From NCBI GenBank assembly GCA_024398475.1, contig JAKSJB010000021.1, forward strand, positions 1 through 35,222: DNA of 35,222 nucleotides, read 5' to 3'. Position numbers and translations under genes: made by a program. The notes under the pieces are model-generated. The model saw only the letters and a list, made by a program, of their open reading frames with translations, was not told the origin of the DNA and made no database searches. This document shows positions 17,369 through 25,616 of this stretch, in pieces. Source of the DNA: Bacteroidaceae bacterium (GTDB lineage Bacteria > Bacteroidota > Bacteroidia > Bacteroidales > Bacteroidaceae). Numbering within the stretch: position 1 is the stretch's first letter; each line of letters starts with the position of its first letter.

Positions 17369-17412
17369 AAAAATATATTGGTATAAACTATATTATCCGT
17401 GATATTCGAATA

Positions 17413-17444
17413 CAAAGGTATAAATAAAAAGTGATAATAGGCAA
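17413..17444 (-). promoter_or_regulatory. Promoter of the ABC exporter unit
   Basis: On the minus strand TTG (17442-17444), a 21-base spacer and TACCTTTG (17413-17420) fit the consensus. It leaves a leader of about 40 bases. Confidence 0.65.
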
Positions 17445-17461
17445 CATAACGAATTATTTCT

Positions 17462-17469
17462 TAACTTTG
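17462..17469 (+). promoter_or_regulatory. Probable -7 box of the rRNA methyltransferase gene
   Basis: TAACTTTG matches TAnnTTTG; no clear TTG is found at the expected -33 distance. It would be divergent from, and partly overlap, the promoter region of the ABC exporter. Confidence 0.5.
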
Positions 17470-17542
17470 CATCGTTATTGCGAATGCTTTTTGCTTTTGC
17501 AGGAAATAATCAAGCCAAGGCAAGACATAAATATCTAACACA

Positions 17543-18760
17543 ATGCAACTACCAGAGGATTTCTGCAGACAGATGCTCAACCAGTTGGGCGAGGAAGAAT
17601 ACGAGGCTTTCATGAAAGCCATGGACAATTCATGTCCAGTAAGCATCAGATGGCGTCAGTACGGCGAACTCACCGCCACAGACATCAAGAGCCCCACCCC
17701 CTGGTGTCCATTAGGCGAATATCTTGAAGAACGTCCTTCATTCACCCTCGACCCCCTTTTCCATGCCGGAGCATACTATGTTCAGGAAGCATCGTCGATG
17801 TTTATATGGCATCTGTGCCATTGGATAAGACAGAACGGAGAATGGACAGACAGCATCAATGCACTCGACCTTTGTGCAGCACCCGGCGGAAAGTCTACAC
17901 TGCTTCTCTCGGTACTGCCACAAGGTTCCACACTTATAGCAAATGAGATAATGCCCAAGCGAGCCCAAATCCTGCGTGAAAACATCTGCAAATGGAACCG
18001 CACCCCCGTCACTATCTCCTCAGCCACCGTTCCCAATGCGTCTGCTTCGGTTCCATCCCTTCCAACATGCATCGTAACCAACAACAGGAGCGAAGACTTC
18101 CGCCGTCTAGGCGAAGGAATCCTTGATTTCATCCTGTGCGATGTTCCCTGTTCAGGCGAAGGAATGTTCCGCAAGGACGATGAAGCAATAGCCGACTGGA
18201 ACCTTGGCAACGTAGCCATGTGTCAGGAACGCCAGCGCGACATAGTATCCACAATCTGGGACAGTCTGAAGGAAGGCGGTTACATGATTTACAGCACCTG
18301 TACCTACAACCAGAAAGAAGACGAGGAAAATGTCAGATGGATAGCCGAAGAACTCGGAGCAGAAATCATCAATGTACCTGTACCCGAAGAATGGAACATT
18401 ACCCCACCACCATTCTATCATTTCTACCCCCACCGTACAAAAGGCGAAGGATTCTTCTGTGCCCTACTCAGAAAAAACGGAAAGTCAGAAACCACCGCCC
18501 CACTCAACCTACGGCTAATTGATAAGTATCTGAAAGTACTGCCTTTGGAAAACAAATACGAGCCACCATACATTGATGTTGACTCGCAGAATGCCTTGCA
18601 ATATCTTCACGGGGAAGCATTGCACCTACCTGCCGACACCCCTCGTGGCATCGTAACCATCACATACAAAGGTTTACCTCTCGGACAGGCAAAAAATATC
18701 GGGAACCGCGCCAACAACCTCTATCCCAAGGAATGGCGGATTCGAAAAGCAATAAATTAA
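17543..18760 (+). CDS. RsmF/NOL1-type rRNA m5C methyltransferase
   Basis: The protein belongs to the NOL1/NOP2/Sun family, which transfers methyl from AdoMet to cytosine C5 in rRNA (or tRNA). The 405 residues show an N-terminal region ending AGAYYVQEASSM, the AdoMet motif LDLCAAPGGKST, motif IV DVPCSGEGMF (C203) and motif VI STCTYN (C253), the two cysteines used for release and catalysis. A C-terminal RsmF-like extension (PRGIVTITYKGLPLGQAKN) follows. Between KWNRT and IVTNNRSEDF sits a low-complexity insertion of about 18 residues (SATVPNASASVPSLP, starting near A161) that homologues usually lack. Its DNA shares 12 bases with the thioesterase repeat. It converges end to end with the next gene, with no spacer. 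Confidence 0.92.
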   Translation: MQLPEDFCRQMLNQLGEEEYEAFMKAMDNSCPVSIRWRQYGELTATDIKSPTPWCPLGEYLEERPSFTLDPLFHAGAYYVQEASSMFIWHLCHWIRQNGEWTDSINALDLCAAPGGKSTLLLSVLPQGSTLIANEIMPKRAQILRENICKWNRTPVTISSATVPNASASVPSLPTCIVTNNRSEDFRRLGEGILDFILCDVPCSGEGMFRKDDEAIADWNLGNVAMCQERQRDIVSTIWDSLKEGGYMIYSTCTYNQKEDEENVRWIAEELGAEIINVPVPEEWNITPPPFYHFYPHRTKGEGFFCALLRKNGKSETTAPLNLRLIDKYLKVLPLENKYEPPYIDVDSQNALQYLHGEALHLPADTPRGIVTITYKGLPLGQAKNIGNRANNLYPKEWRIRKAIN

Positions 18761-19318
18761 TTATCCTTCTTCTCCCAGGAACTGATATTCGAAGTTACTG
18801 CTCTTTGCAGAAGGGAACTGACTGCGAGGGTCAACATCCTGACGGTTGCGCAGATGGTTCACAATTCTGTTATAGCAGTCAAGCGGACTTTCAGCCTTCA
18901 GTTTTGCGCGGAAACGAGTATCCTTATATTGGAACTTGTTAGTTTCAGGTATAAGAATCACGCGCTTAAAGACCAAAGTTGCTTCATACCAACCCGGATT
19001 TGGTTCTCCCATAATATCCAGAGCCGACTTTTTCTTCTCAGGTACATAAGTACCTTCTGCTTTCTGTTGATTACGGATACGTTCCTGTTCCTTGAATTCC
19101 TCAAGTGTTTTGGCTTCAGTCTTCAGGAACAACACATAATTTGTATAACCCACTTTAAGTCTGAAAGGATATTGATTGGTTGAATTCTGAAAATTCACAA
19201 TCTTGCCGATGATCATGTCATCCAGCTTAACTTCTTTCAGAGTTTCCAAAAACGCCACAACCTCGTTGATATTGGTTGCCAACGTGTCATGTTCAAAGTA
19301 CCTTACGTATAAATTCAT
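18761..19318 (-). CDS. Conserved-looking protein of unknown function
   Basis: I do not recognise this family. The 185-residue product is soluble-looking, with no signal peptide or membrane segment. It is rich in charged and aromatic residues, has a lysine-rich linker (PEKKKSALDIMG) near the middle, and ends EYQFLGEEG. An upstream promoter is seen (19384-19415), and base composition matches its neighbours, so it is very likely a real gene. Its stop codon directly adjoins the stop of the rRNA methyltransferase on the other strand. No function can be inferred from context. Confidence 0.8.
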   Translation of the reverse strand: MNLYVRYFEHDTLATNINEVVAFLETLKEVKLDDMIIGKIVNFQNSTNQYPFRLKVGYTNYVLFLKTEAKTLEEFKEQERIRNQQKAEGTYVPEKKKSALDIMGEPNPGWYEATLVFKRVILIPETNKFQYKDTRFRAKLKAESPLDCYNRIVNHLRNRQDVDPRSQFPSAKSSNFEYQFLGEEG

Positions 19319-19662
19319 ATTCCAAAAACAAATATAGTGAATTAATGGTCATGGTATATTCCATTAATTCGGTTAACCACTTGCAAAGATATGAAAAATA
19401 ATTTATAACTAACAAATTAATTCCCAACTATTTTTCATTTTCTGCAAAATTTAACCAAAATCGTTCATTAGCGTTATGATGACCGAATGACTGAATGTCA
19501 TGAGGTTTGCGACAACTCTGCGTTTATGCCGACAAAGGAGTTTTTGAACAGATGTATTGCCGGTTTGAGGGCGCAATGGGGTTCCATTGTAACCGAGAAG
19601 CGACAAGACAGATGACAAAAAGAAGGCTTGTCAGCGCTTAACAGCCTAATGACCGATTTGGG
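19319..19662. other. Intergenic region between two minus-strand genes
   Basis: It holds the promoter of the 18761-19318 gene (19384-19415) and, near 19600-19630, short imperfect GACAAG/CTTGTC pairs that could help end the topB-porE transcript. No open frame or clear RNA gene is seen. Confidence 0.5.
19384..19415 (-). promoter_or_regulatory. Promoter of the 18761-19318 gene
   Basis: On the minus strand TTG (19413-19415), a 21-base spacer and TATCTTTG (19384-19391) fit the consensus, leaving a leader of about 60 bases. A second -7-like box (TATATTTG, 19329-19336) lies closer to the start but lacks a -33 partner. Confidence 0.65.
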
Positions 19663-21636
19663 TTAAGGTTTCATCTCATCCATACTAAGTCCGTAAGTAG
19701 TACGGAGTACGCGGAATTCAGTACGGCGGTTCAGGGCATTACAGATATCCTGCTGGTCTTCCTTCAGATTAAGGATAAACTCTTCAGTAAGCGTATCACC
19801 TTCGTTGAGGAAGTCATGAGCCTCAGCCAAACGTCTGCGCACCACCTTAGGACGTTCCTCACCATAACCTACAGCCGTCAGTCGGTCACTCTTGATTCCA
19901 TGTTCAATCAGATAATGCACAACCGATTCCGCCCTTCGCTGAGCCAATCGCTTGTTGTATTCGTCATTTCCCCTGTAGTCACAATGCGACGACAGTTCAA
20001 TCGTTATGTTAGGATTCTCATTGAGCATCGTTACGAGTTTGTCCAGGGCATCAGTTGACTCAGGCGTGAGCGTAGCCTTGTCAAACTCATAGAATATATT
20101 TTCAATCAATACAGGAATATTGATTGGAGGAAGAGGGAACTGAAGCGTGTAGTCCTCACTCTCTTCAGCCTGCGGAACACTGATTTCCTGCTTCACGTTC
20201 AGATAGCCCTTGCATTGTCCCAGCATCACATACTTCACGTTTGGCTTCAGTATCATCTGGAACGAACCGTCGCCCCTCACACTCATTTTTTCGTTTGTTC
20301 CGTCATCACCTACCACATGAACGAGTCCTTCAGGCAGTTCATATCCATCCTTCTCATACACCCATCCAGTCACGGTCTGAATGATTTCCGGCAGTTCAAA
20401 ACTGTAAATGTTTTCCCAGCCCCTGTTGTTGTCACCTCTGCTTGAACTGAAGAAGCCACGGTTATGCACACCCTCAAAAGTCATACCGAAGTCATCGGCA
20501 TTTGAATTAAGCGGATACTGCTGATTCTCCACAATCCAACCCTTTACGGAATCAGGAGTCGCCTTCAGTATGTCCAGTCCACCCATACCAGGATGTCCGT
20601 CTGACGAGAAATATAGGTCACCGTTTGGGCGGAACGAAGGAAACATCTCATCACCAGGAGTATTAATCGGCCTTCCCACGTTTTCCATACTACCGAAACC
20701 GCTCGACAGTATTCTTGCCCTCCATATGTCGAATCCACCAAGACCGCCCTCCATATCACTCACGAAATAGAGCCATTCACCGTCAGGCGAAATTGCGGGA
20801 TGAGCGTATGAAATCAACGTATCCTTGGTAATCTCGCACTTAGTAGGTTTTCCCCATGAAGCATCAGAACGTACAGACTGCCAAATTTCAGCATTGCGCG
20901 GATAATCAGGATCCGACGAACAAAGAGTGAAATACATGGTCTTTCCGTCCGGTGACATACAACTCACACCTTCGTCATAATCAGTATTCACCGTACTCAG
21001 ACTTTCCATAGCCTTCCATTTCTGGTTTTCATCCTTTCGTGCAATAAAAAGGTCGGCATATTTCACACCGGTTATTCCGTTAAGTTCATCACCCGAAGCA
21101 TCGCGGCGTGTGGAAGTGATTACAAGTTGGTCGGATTCATCCCCTAACAGCATAGGAGAAAAGTCCGAACGGGTTGAGTTGAAGTTCTGTTCCTTCTTTA
21201 TCTGATAAAGATTCGGATTTGCCTTCCATTGAGGAGCCAGTTCACAGGAAAGAAGTCCCGACCTAGCCAGTTCATTTCCCGGATCCAGTTGCAGATATTG
21301 AGTAAAGGCATCCTTGGCAGGCTTGTAGGAAGCCAGTTTCAGATACTGCTGCCCCAGATATATCAAGGCAGTAGAATCAGGATGGCCGTAACGCACGGCA
21401 TTCTGATAAGCCTGCATAGCCTTCTGCGTGTTGTTTATCCTTCTGTAGCAGTCACCCATCCTATAGGCACGGTCTGCACGGGTAACCTTGTCCTTCGTAG
21501 GAACACCCTGATATGATTTTCTGTAGAACTGAGCAGCCTTATAGTATTCCCCCATTGAGTAAGCCTGTTCACCCTTCTTGAAATTGATAGCCTCGTTGGA
21601 ACAACTCAGGAAGAGAATCGTAGAGATAATCAGCAT
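19663..21636 (-). other. porE: Possible separately translated PorE cistron
   Basis: An in-frame ATG at 21634-21636 would give a 657-residue PorE-like protein, close to what I recall as the normal PorE size, starting directly with the lipoprotein signal MLIISTILFLSC. An AGGG lies seven bases upstream. This start lacks the positively charged n-region expected of a signal peptide; the two arginines (RRAF) lie just before it inside the fused frame. The alternative is translation as a fusion, with signal peptidase II cutting before C703 and releasing PorE from TopB. Confidence 0.45.
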
Positions 21637-23709
21637 GAAAGCCCTGCGGAACGTACAACCCTCCTTCCAGCGTGAACAACCGTAGGCAGTCTTTCCCTTT
21701 ATTATTACACCCTTACCACATTCCGGACACTTCAGACCGACCCACTCATCACCCTGTAATTCAGCACCTTCAGTCCGGTTCTCCTGCTGTGCATACTTCA
21801 CCTTAGGAGTTTCCGCCTTCTTTTTCGGAGCACCTTCCGATTTTTTAGTACGCTTGGCCTTTGGCCTGAAACCCGCAGGAGCAGCAGAAGTATCAGTAGT
21901 TTCCACATGTCGGTTACTGTTGTCGGCACGGACAGTCTGAATCAGTTCCACCACCATCTGCTTGAGTTCGTCGATAAACTGCGTAGCCGAATAGTCGTGA
22001 CGTTCAATCTGTCGCAGTTTCTTTTCCCACAATCCAGTCAGTTCCGCACTTTTCAGCAGTTCCTCATGAATGATACCTATGAGTTGCACACCCGTAGGCG
22101 TAGCAATCAGACTCTTCCTTTCCTTTCTGATATAGTTGCGCTTGAAGAGAGTCTCAATAATGGCAGCACGTGTTGAAGGCCGTCCTATTCCGTTTTCCTT
22201 CAGGGCATCACGCAGTTCCTCGTCATCCACGAGTTTACCAGCCGTCTCCATTGCTCTCAGCAAAGTTGCTTCGGTATAAGGTTTAGGAGGAGTCGTCCAT
22301 TTGTCCATCAGCGAAGGCTCATGAGGACCGCTCTCACCAATAGTAAATGCAGGGAGAGTTCTTTCCTGATCCTGTTCCTGACCGCTGTCATCCGTATTCT
22401 GCTGTACATCGCTGCCGGTATTATTCTGACTGTATATCGCCTTCCAGCCAGGTTCGGTAATCTGCTTTCCTGTCACCTTGAACTCCACGTCATCCACCTT
22501 ACCGAGTACTGTAGTAGTGAGGAACTTGCAGTCGGGATAGAACACGGCAATGAAAGCCTTAGCGACGAGGTCATACACCTTTTTCTCAAAATCCGTCAGA
22601 TTCTGAGCAGGTTGTCCCGTAGGAATGATGGCATGGTGATCCGTCACCTTTGAGTTGTCGAACACCTTCTTCGACTTTGGCAGTTTCTTGCCCTCAAGCG
22701 GTTTGGTAAACTGTTCATACCCACGTATTCCCCTCAGAATGTTCGGACACTTAGGATAGATGTCGTCGCTGAGGAAAGTAGTATCAACACGTGGATAAGT
22801 AGTCACTTTCTTTTCATACAGACTCTGAATAGTCTGTAAGGTCTGTTCAGCCGAATAGCCGAACTTCTTGTTGCAGTCCACCTGAAGACTAGTAAGGTCG
22901 TACAGACGTGGAGGTGCTTCCGTCCCCTTCTTAGCCTGCACGTCAGTCACGGTGAACGGCAAGCCATTCACCTTATTCAGATATTCCTCACCTTCTTCCT
23001 GAGTGGAGAACTTACCCTTGGTAGCCTGAAACGTAGTATTCCTATATACAGTCGAAAGAATCCAGTACTGTTCAGGTACGAAGTTTTCAATTTCCTGCTG
23101 TCTGCGCACAATCAGGGCAAGCGTAGGAGTCTGTACACGACCTATGCTCAGCACCTGTCGGTCCCTACCGTACTTGATGGTGTAGAGTCGCGTGGCATTC
23201 ATTCCAAGAGTCCAGTCACCGATGGCACGACTGAGTCCAGCCTCATACAGCGACTGATATTCCTTCTGGTCCTTCAGACACTTAAAGCCCTCACGTATAG
23301 CCTCTTCCGTAAGCGAACTAATCCAAAGTCGCTTCACCGGACATTTGGCACCAGCCTTCTGCATCACCCATCTCTGAATGAGTTCACCCTCCTGACCGGC
23401 ATCACCGCAGTTTATTATTTCGTCGGCATCCTTCATCAGTTTTTCGATTACGGCAAACTGAGCCTGAACACCCTTATCTTCCTTGAGTTTAATACCGAAG
23501 CGTGGAGGAATCATCGGCAGGTCCCACATATCCCAATGCTTCCACCTGTCAGTATATTCTCCCGGCGACTTCAGTTCACAGAGATGACCGAAGGTCCACG
23601 TCACTTGGTAGCCGTTACCCTCAATGAATCCCTGCCTAGTCTGGGTAGCCCCCAACACATTGGCAATATCCTTTGCAACACTCGGTTTCTCTGCAATACA
23701 AACTATCAT
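19663..23709 (-). CDS. DNA topoisomerase III fused in frame to a PorE-like T9SS lipoprotein
   Basis: One uninterrupted 1348-codon frame. Residues 1-690 are topoisomerase III (TopB): Toprim domain (IAEKPSVAKDIA, GDAGQEGEL), SIGRVQTPTLA, catalytic Y305 in TTYPRVDTTF, and a C-terminal four-cysteine zinc ribbon (CPECG to GCSRWKEGC). At GCTF the sequence switches to RRAF and the lipoprotein signal MLIISTILFLSC (start M692, lipobox cysteine C703). Then come TPR repeats (about 705-830), a PD40-type beta-propeller with SPDGKTMYF and SPDGEWLYF blades (about 850-1130), a carboxypeptidase-regulatory-like domain (about 1140-1210) and an OmpA-like peptidoglycan-binding domain (YEFDKATLTPES, then SSHCDYRGNDEYN). 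That order matches PorE of the type IX secretion system. The usual TopB tail after the zinc ribbon is missing. The frame overlaps ispH by four bases. Confidence 0.9.
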   Translation of the reverse strand: MIVCIAEKPSVAKDIANVLGATQTRQGFIEGNGYQVTWTFGHLCELKSPGEYTDRWKHWDMWDLPMIPPRFGIKLKEDKGVQAQFAVIEKLMKDADEIINCGDAGQEGELIQRWVMQKAGAKCPVKRLWISSLTEEAIREGFKCLKDQKEYQSLYEAGLSRAIGDWTLGMNATRLYTIKYGRDRQVLSIGRVQTPTLALIVRRQQEIENFVPEQYWILSTVYRNTTFQATKGKFSTQEEGEEYLNKVNGLPFTVTDVQAKKGTEAPPRLYDLTSLQVDCNKKFGYSAEQTLQTIQSLYEKKVTTYPRVDTTFLSDDIYPKCPNILRGIRGYEQFTKPLEGKKLPKSKKVFDNSKVTDHHAIIPTGQPAQNLTDFEKKVYDLVAKAFIAVFYPDCKFLTTTVLGKVDDVEFKVTGKQITEPGWKAIYSQNNTGSDVQQNTDDSGQEQDQERTLPAFTIGESGPHEPSLMDKWTTPPKPYTEATLLRAMETAGKLVDDEELRDALKENGIGRPSTRAAIIETLFKRNYIRKERKSLIATPTGVQLIGIIHEELLKSAELTGLWEKKLRQIERHDYSATQFIDELKQMVVELIQTVRADNSNRHVETTDTSAAPAGFRPKAKRTKKSEGAPKKKAETPKVKYAQQENRTEGAELQGDEWVGLKCPECGKGVIIKGKTAYGCSRWKEGCTFRRAFMLIISTILFLSCSNEAINFKKGEQAYSMGEYYKAAQFYRKSYQGVPTKDKVTRADRAYRMGDCYRRINNTQKAMQAYQNAVRYGHPDSTALIYLGQQYLKLASYKPAKDAFTQYLQLDPGNELARSGLLSCELAPQWKANPNLYQIKKEQNFNSTRSDFSPMLLGDESDQLVITSTRRDASGDELNGITGVKYADLFIARKDENQKWKAMESLSTVNTDYDEGVSCMSPDGKTMYFTLCSSDPDYPRNAEIWQSVRSDASWGKPTKCEITKDTLISYAHPAISPDGEWLYFVSDMEGGLGGFDIWRARILSSGFGSMENVGRPINTPGDEMFPSFRPNGDLYFSSDGHPGMGGLDILKATPDSVKGWIVENQQYPLNSNADDFGMTFEGVHNRGFFSSSRGDNNRGWENIYSFELPEIIQTVTGWVYEKDGYELPEGLVHVVGDDGTNEKMSVRGDGSFQMILKPNVKYVMLGQCKGYLNVKQEISVPQAEESEDYTLQFPLPPINIPVLIENIFYEFDKATLTPESTDALDKLVTMLNENPNITIELSSHCDYRGNDEYNKRLAQRRAESVVHYLIEHGIKSDRLTAVGYGEERPKVVRRRLAEAHDFLNEGDTLTEEFILNLKEDQQDICNALNRRTEFRVLRTTYGLSMDEMKP

Positions 23710-24566
23710 ATTTTTCTCATTATCAACTTTTTACAATCCTCCATTAACCACTTAGGTGTACTTGTAGCACCACAGATTCCTACTGACTGCGCTCCGTCAA
23801 ACCACTTAAAATCTATTTCGTCCACGCTGTCAATCATATGGGAACGGGGATTTACGCTGAGACATTCGCTGAACAGCACCTTTCCGTTGGAACTCTTCTT
23901 GCCCGACACGAAAAGTATCACATCATGATGTTCCGCAAAATCACGGATCTGAGGCATACGGTTTGCCACCTGTCTGCAGATAGTGTCAAAGTAATTGAAC
24001 ACAGCCTCGTCCTGCATGTGAGTCTGAATGTAACTCACAATCTCACGGAATCCGGCAAGCGACTTGGTAGTCTGCGAATACAACTGTATGTCCTTGGAGA
24101 AATCCAGTTTGCGGGCATCTTCCAATGTTTCAATCACGATGGCATGACCGTCAGTCTGTCCCACCAGTCCCACAACCTCAGCATGACCGTTCTTGCCGTA
24201 TATCACAATCTGCTTTCTGTGAGTCGGATCAGCATCATAGTCAGCCTTAATCCGTTTCTGCAGATGCAATACCACAGGACAGGTAGCATCAATCAGTTCT
24301 ATGTTCTGCTCCCTCGCCTGCTGATATGTCGAAGGCGGTTCTCCGTGGGCACGCAACAGAAGTTTCGTATCGTGAACATCGGACAGGTGGGCCTTGTCAA
24401 CAGTAATCAGCCCCAGTTCGCGCAATCTGTCGCACTCCCTTCCGTTGTGCACGATATCTCCCAGGCAATAAAGTGGCTGCGACTGCTGCAGTTCCTCTTC
24501 AGCAGCCTTAATCGCACGTGTCACTCCATTGCAGAATCCACTTCCGTTATCTATTTCTATTACCAT
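23706..24566 (-). CDS. ispH: 4-hydroxy-3-methylbut-2-enyl diphosphate reductase IspH
   Basis: IspH is the iron-sulfur enzyme of the last step of the MEP pathway, giving IPP and DMAPP. The three cluster cysteines are at the E. coli positions: C12 (GSGFCNGV), C96 (DATCPVV) and C197 (DTICRQV). The AHGEPP and GKKSSNGK motifs (the usual SSN) are also present. At 286 residues it is slightly short but complete. Its last four bases overlap the topB start (ATGA), implying coupled translation. Upstream, a 190-base repeat array separates it from cmk. Confidence 0.95.
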   Translation of the reverse strand: MVIEIDNGSGFCNGVTRAIKAAEEELQQSQPLYCLGDIVHNGRECDRLRELGLITVDKAHLSDVHDTKLLLRAHGEPPSTYQQAREQNIELIDATCPVVLHLQKRIKADYDADPTHRKQIVIYGKNGHAEVVGLVGQTDGHAIVIETLEDARKLDFSKDIQLYSQTTKSLAGFREIVSYIQTHMQDEAVFNYFDTICRQVANRMPQIRDFAEHHDVILFVSGKKSSNGKVLFSECLSVNPRSHMIDSVDEIDFKWFDGAQSVGICGATSTPKWLMEDCKKLIMRKI

Positions 24567-24596
24567 AATATAATTTTCGAGTCAAAGATTTTATAG

Positions 24597-24784
24597 TTAT
24601 AGTTGTTATAGCTGTTATAGTTGCTATAGTTGTTATAGTTGTTATAGTTGCTATAGTTGCTATAGCTGTTATAGAATTTCTATAATCCCTATAACTCCTA
24701 TAATCCCTATAACTTCTATAATCCCTGTAACTCCTATAATCCCTATAACTTCTATAATCCCTGTAACTCCTATAATCCCTATAA
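24597..24784. repeat. Bipartite 9-base repeat array A (ispH-cmk gap)
   Basis: The left half (about 24597-24674) is roughly nine units of TTATAG plus TTG or CTG. The right half (about 24678-24784) is about eleven units of TATAA plus four pyrimidines (for example TATAATCCC). The six-base cores TTATAG and CTATAA are reverse complements, so the halves can fold on each other as 6-bp helices separated by 3-base mismatches. It fills almost the whole gap between two minus-strand genes. Confidence 0.92.
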
Positions 24785-24785
24785 A

Positions 24786-25472
24786 TTACCCTTTCCTTTC
24801 CTCAAACATTTTCAGCAGAAGTTGGTTCTGCTCGTCAATCGTGAGGTTACTGTTGTCGAGAACCACAGCATCTTCAGCCTGACGCAGAGGATTCATTTCA
24901 CGATGAGAATCGATATAGTCACGCTCCTGAACATTTTTCAGGATTTCGTCGTAGTTGAGATTCTTCTCGCCCTTCTCCTGCAGTTCAAGGAAACGACGCT
25001 TGGCACGTACTTCAGCCGAAGCAGTCACGAACACCTTCAGTTCAGCCTGCGGGAAAACAGCAGTACCGATGTCCCTACCGTCCATCACGATACCCTTCTT
25101 CTCACCCATAGCCTTCTGCTGTGCAGTAAGTTTTTCCCTAACGAAAGGCAGCGCAGCAATAGGACTGACGAGCCCCGACACCTCCATTCCGCGGATTTCC
25201 TTCTCCACAACCTCACCGTTAAGACAGGCAAGAGGCAGTTTTGTATTAGGGTCGAGTTGGAAACCAATCTCCACGTCATTCAAAGCCTTCTTCAGTCCCT
25301 CCTCATCAATCCTAGCATCAGGAGTGATAAACCCATTTCTAATAGCAAACAAAGTGACAGTACGATACATGGCACCAGTATCCACGTAGATGTACCCCAC
25401 CTTACGTGCCAGCCACTTAGCCATCGTACTCTTTCCACACGATGAATGCCCATCAATTGCAACTATTATCAT
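24786..25472 (-). CDS. cmk: Cytidylate kinase
   Basis: Cmk phosphorylates CMP and dCMP with ATP. The 228 residues show the P-loop GHSSCGKST (8-16), [13 protein letters not shown] for nucleotide binding, the [13 protein letters not shown] motif and the lid region AEVRAKRR, ending [25 protein letters not shown], all as in bacterial Cmk. The gene lies between porQ and ispH in the same orientation. Its stop almost touches repeat array A, and a 16-base repeat array lies upstream. Confidence 0.95.
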   Translation of the reverse strand: MIIVAIDGHSSCGKSTMAKWLARKVGYIYVDTGAMYRTVTLFAIRNGFITPDARIDEEGLKKALNDVEIGFQLDPNTKLPLACLNGEVVEKEIRGMEVSGLVSPIAALPFVREKLTAQQKAMGEKKGIVMDGRDIGTAVFPQAELKVFVTASAEVRAKRRFLELQEKGEKNLNYDEILKNVQERDYIDSHREMNPLRQAEDAVVLDNSNLTIDEQNQLLLKMFEERKG

Positions 25473-25545
25473 AATATTTCTTATTTATTCTGCTTTTTCG
25501 ATTCCTCGATTCCTCGATTTATCGAGAATCACTTGTTGACTCGTT

Positions 25546-25609
25546 GACTCGTTGACTTGTAGACTCGTTGACTTGTAGACTCGTTGACTTGTAGACTCGT
25601 TGACTCGTC
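25546..25609. repeat. 16-base tandem repeat between cmk and porQ
   Basis: GACTCGTTGACTTGTA is repeated exactly at 25546-25561, 25562-25577 and 25578-25593, with a variant at 25594-25609 and shorter GTTGACTC copies before it (25534-25550). The reverse-complement motif AGTCAACGAGTC/AGTCTAC occurs at 246-265 and 27904-27930. Just upstream (25496-25525) is another microrepeat, TTCCTCGA. Confidence 0.93.
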
Positions 25610-25616
25610 ACCTCTA

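Noticed and set aside
23838..24596. Plus-strand 252-codon frame antisense to ispH
   Set aside because: ispH has all three cluster cysteines at standard positions; the antisense frame shows no family features.
24597..24784. Iteron-type replication origin or partition site
   Set aside because: No DnaA boxes, replication initiator or par genes are nearby, and a second array of the same kind exists 2 kb away between other genes.
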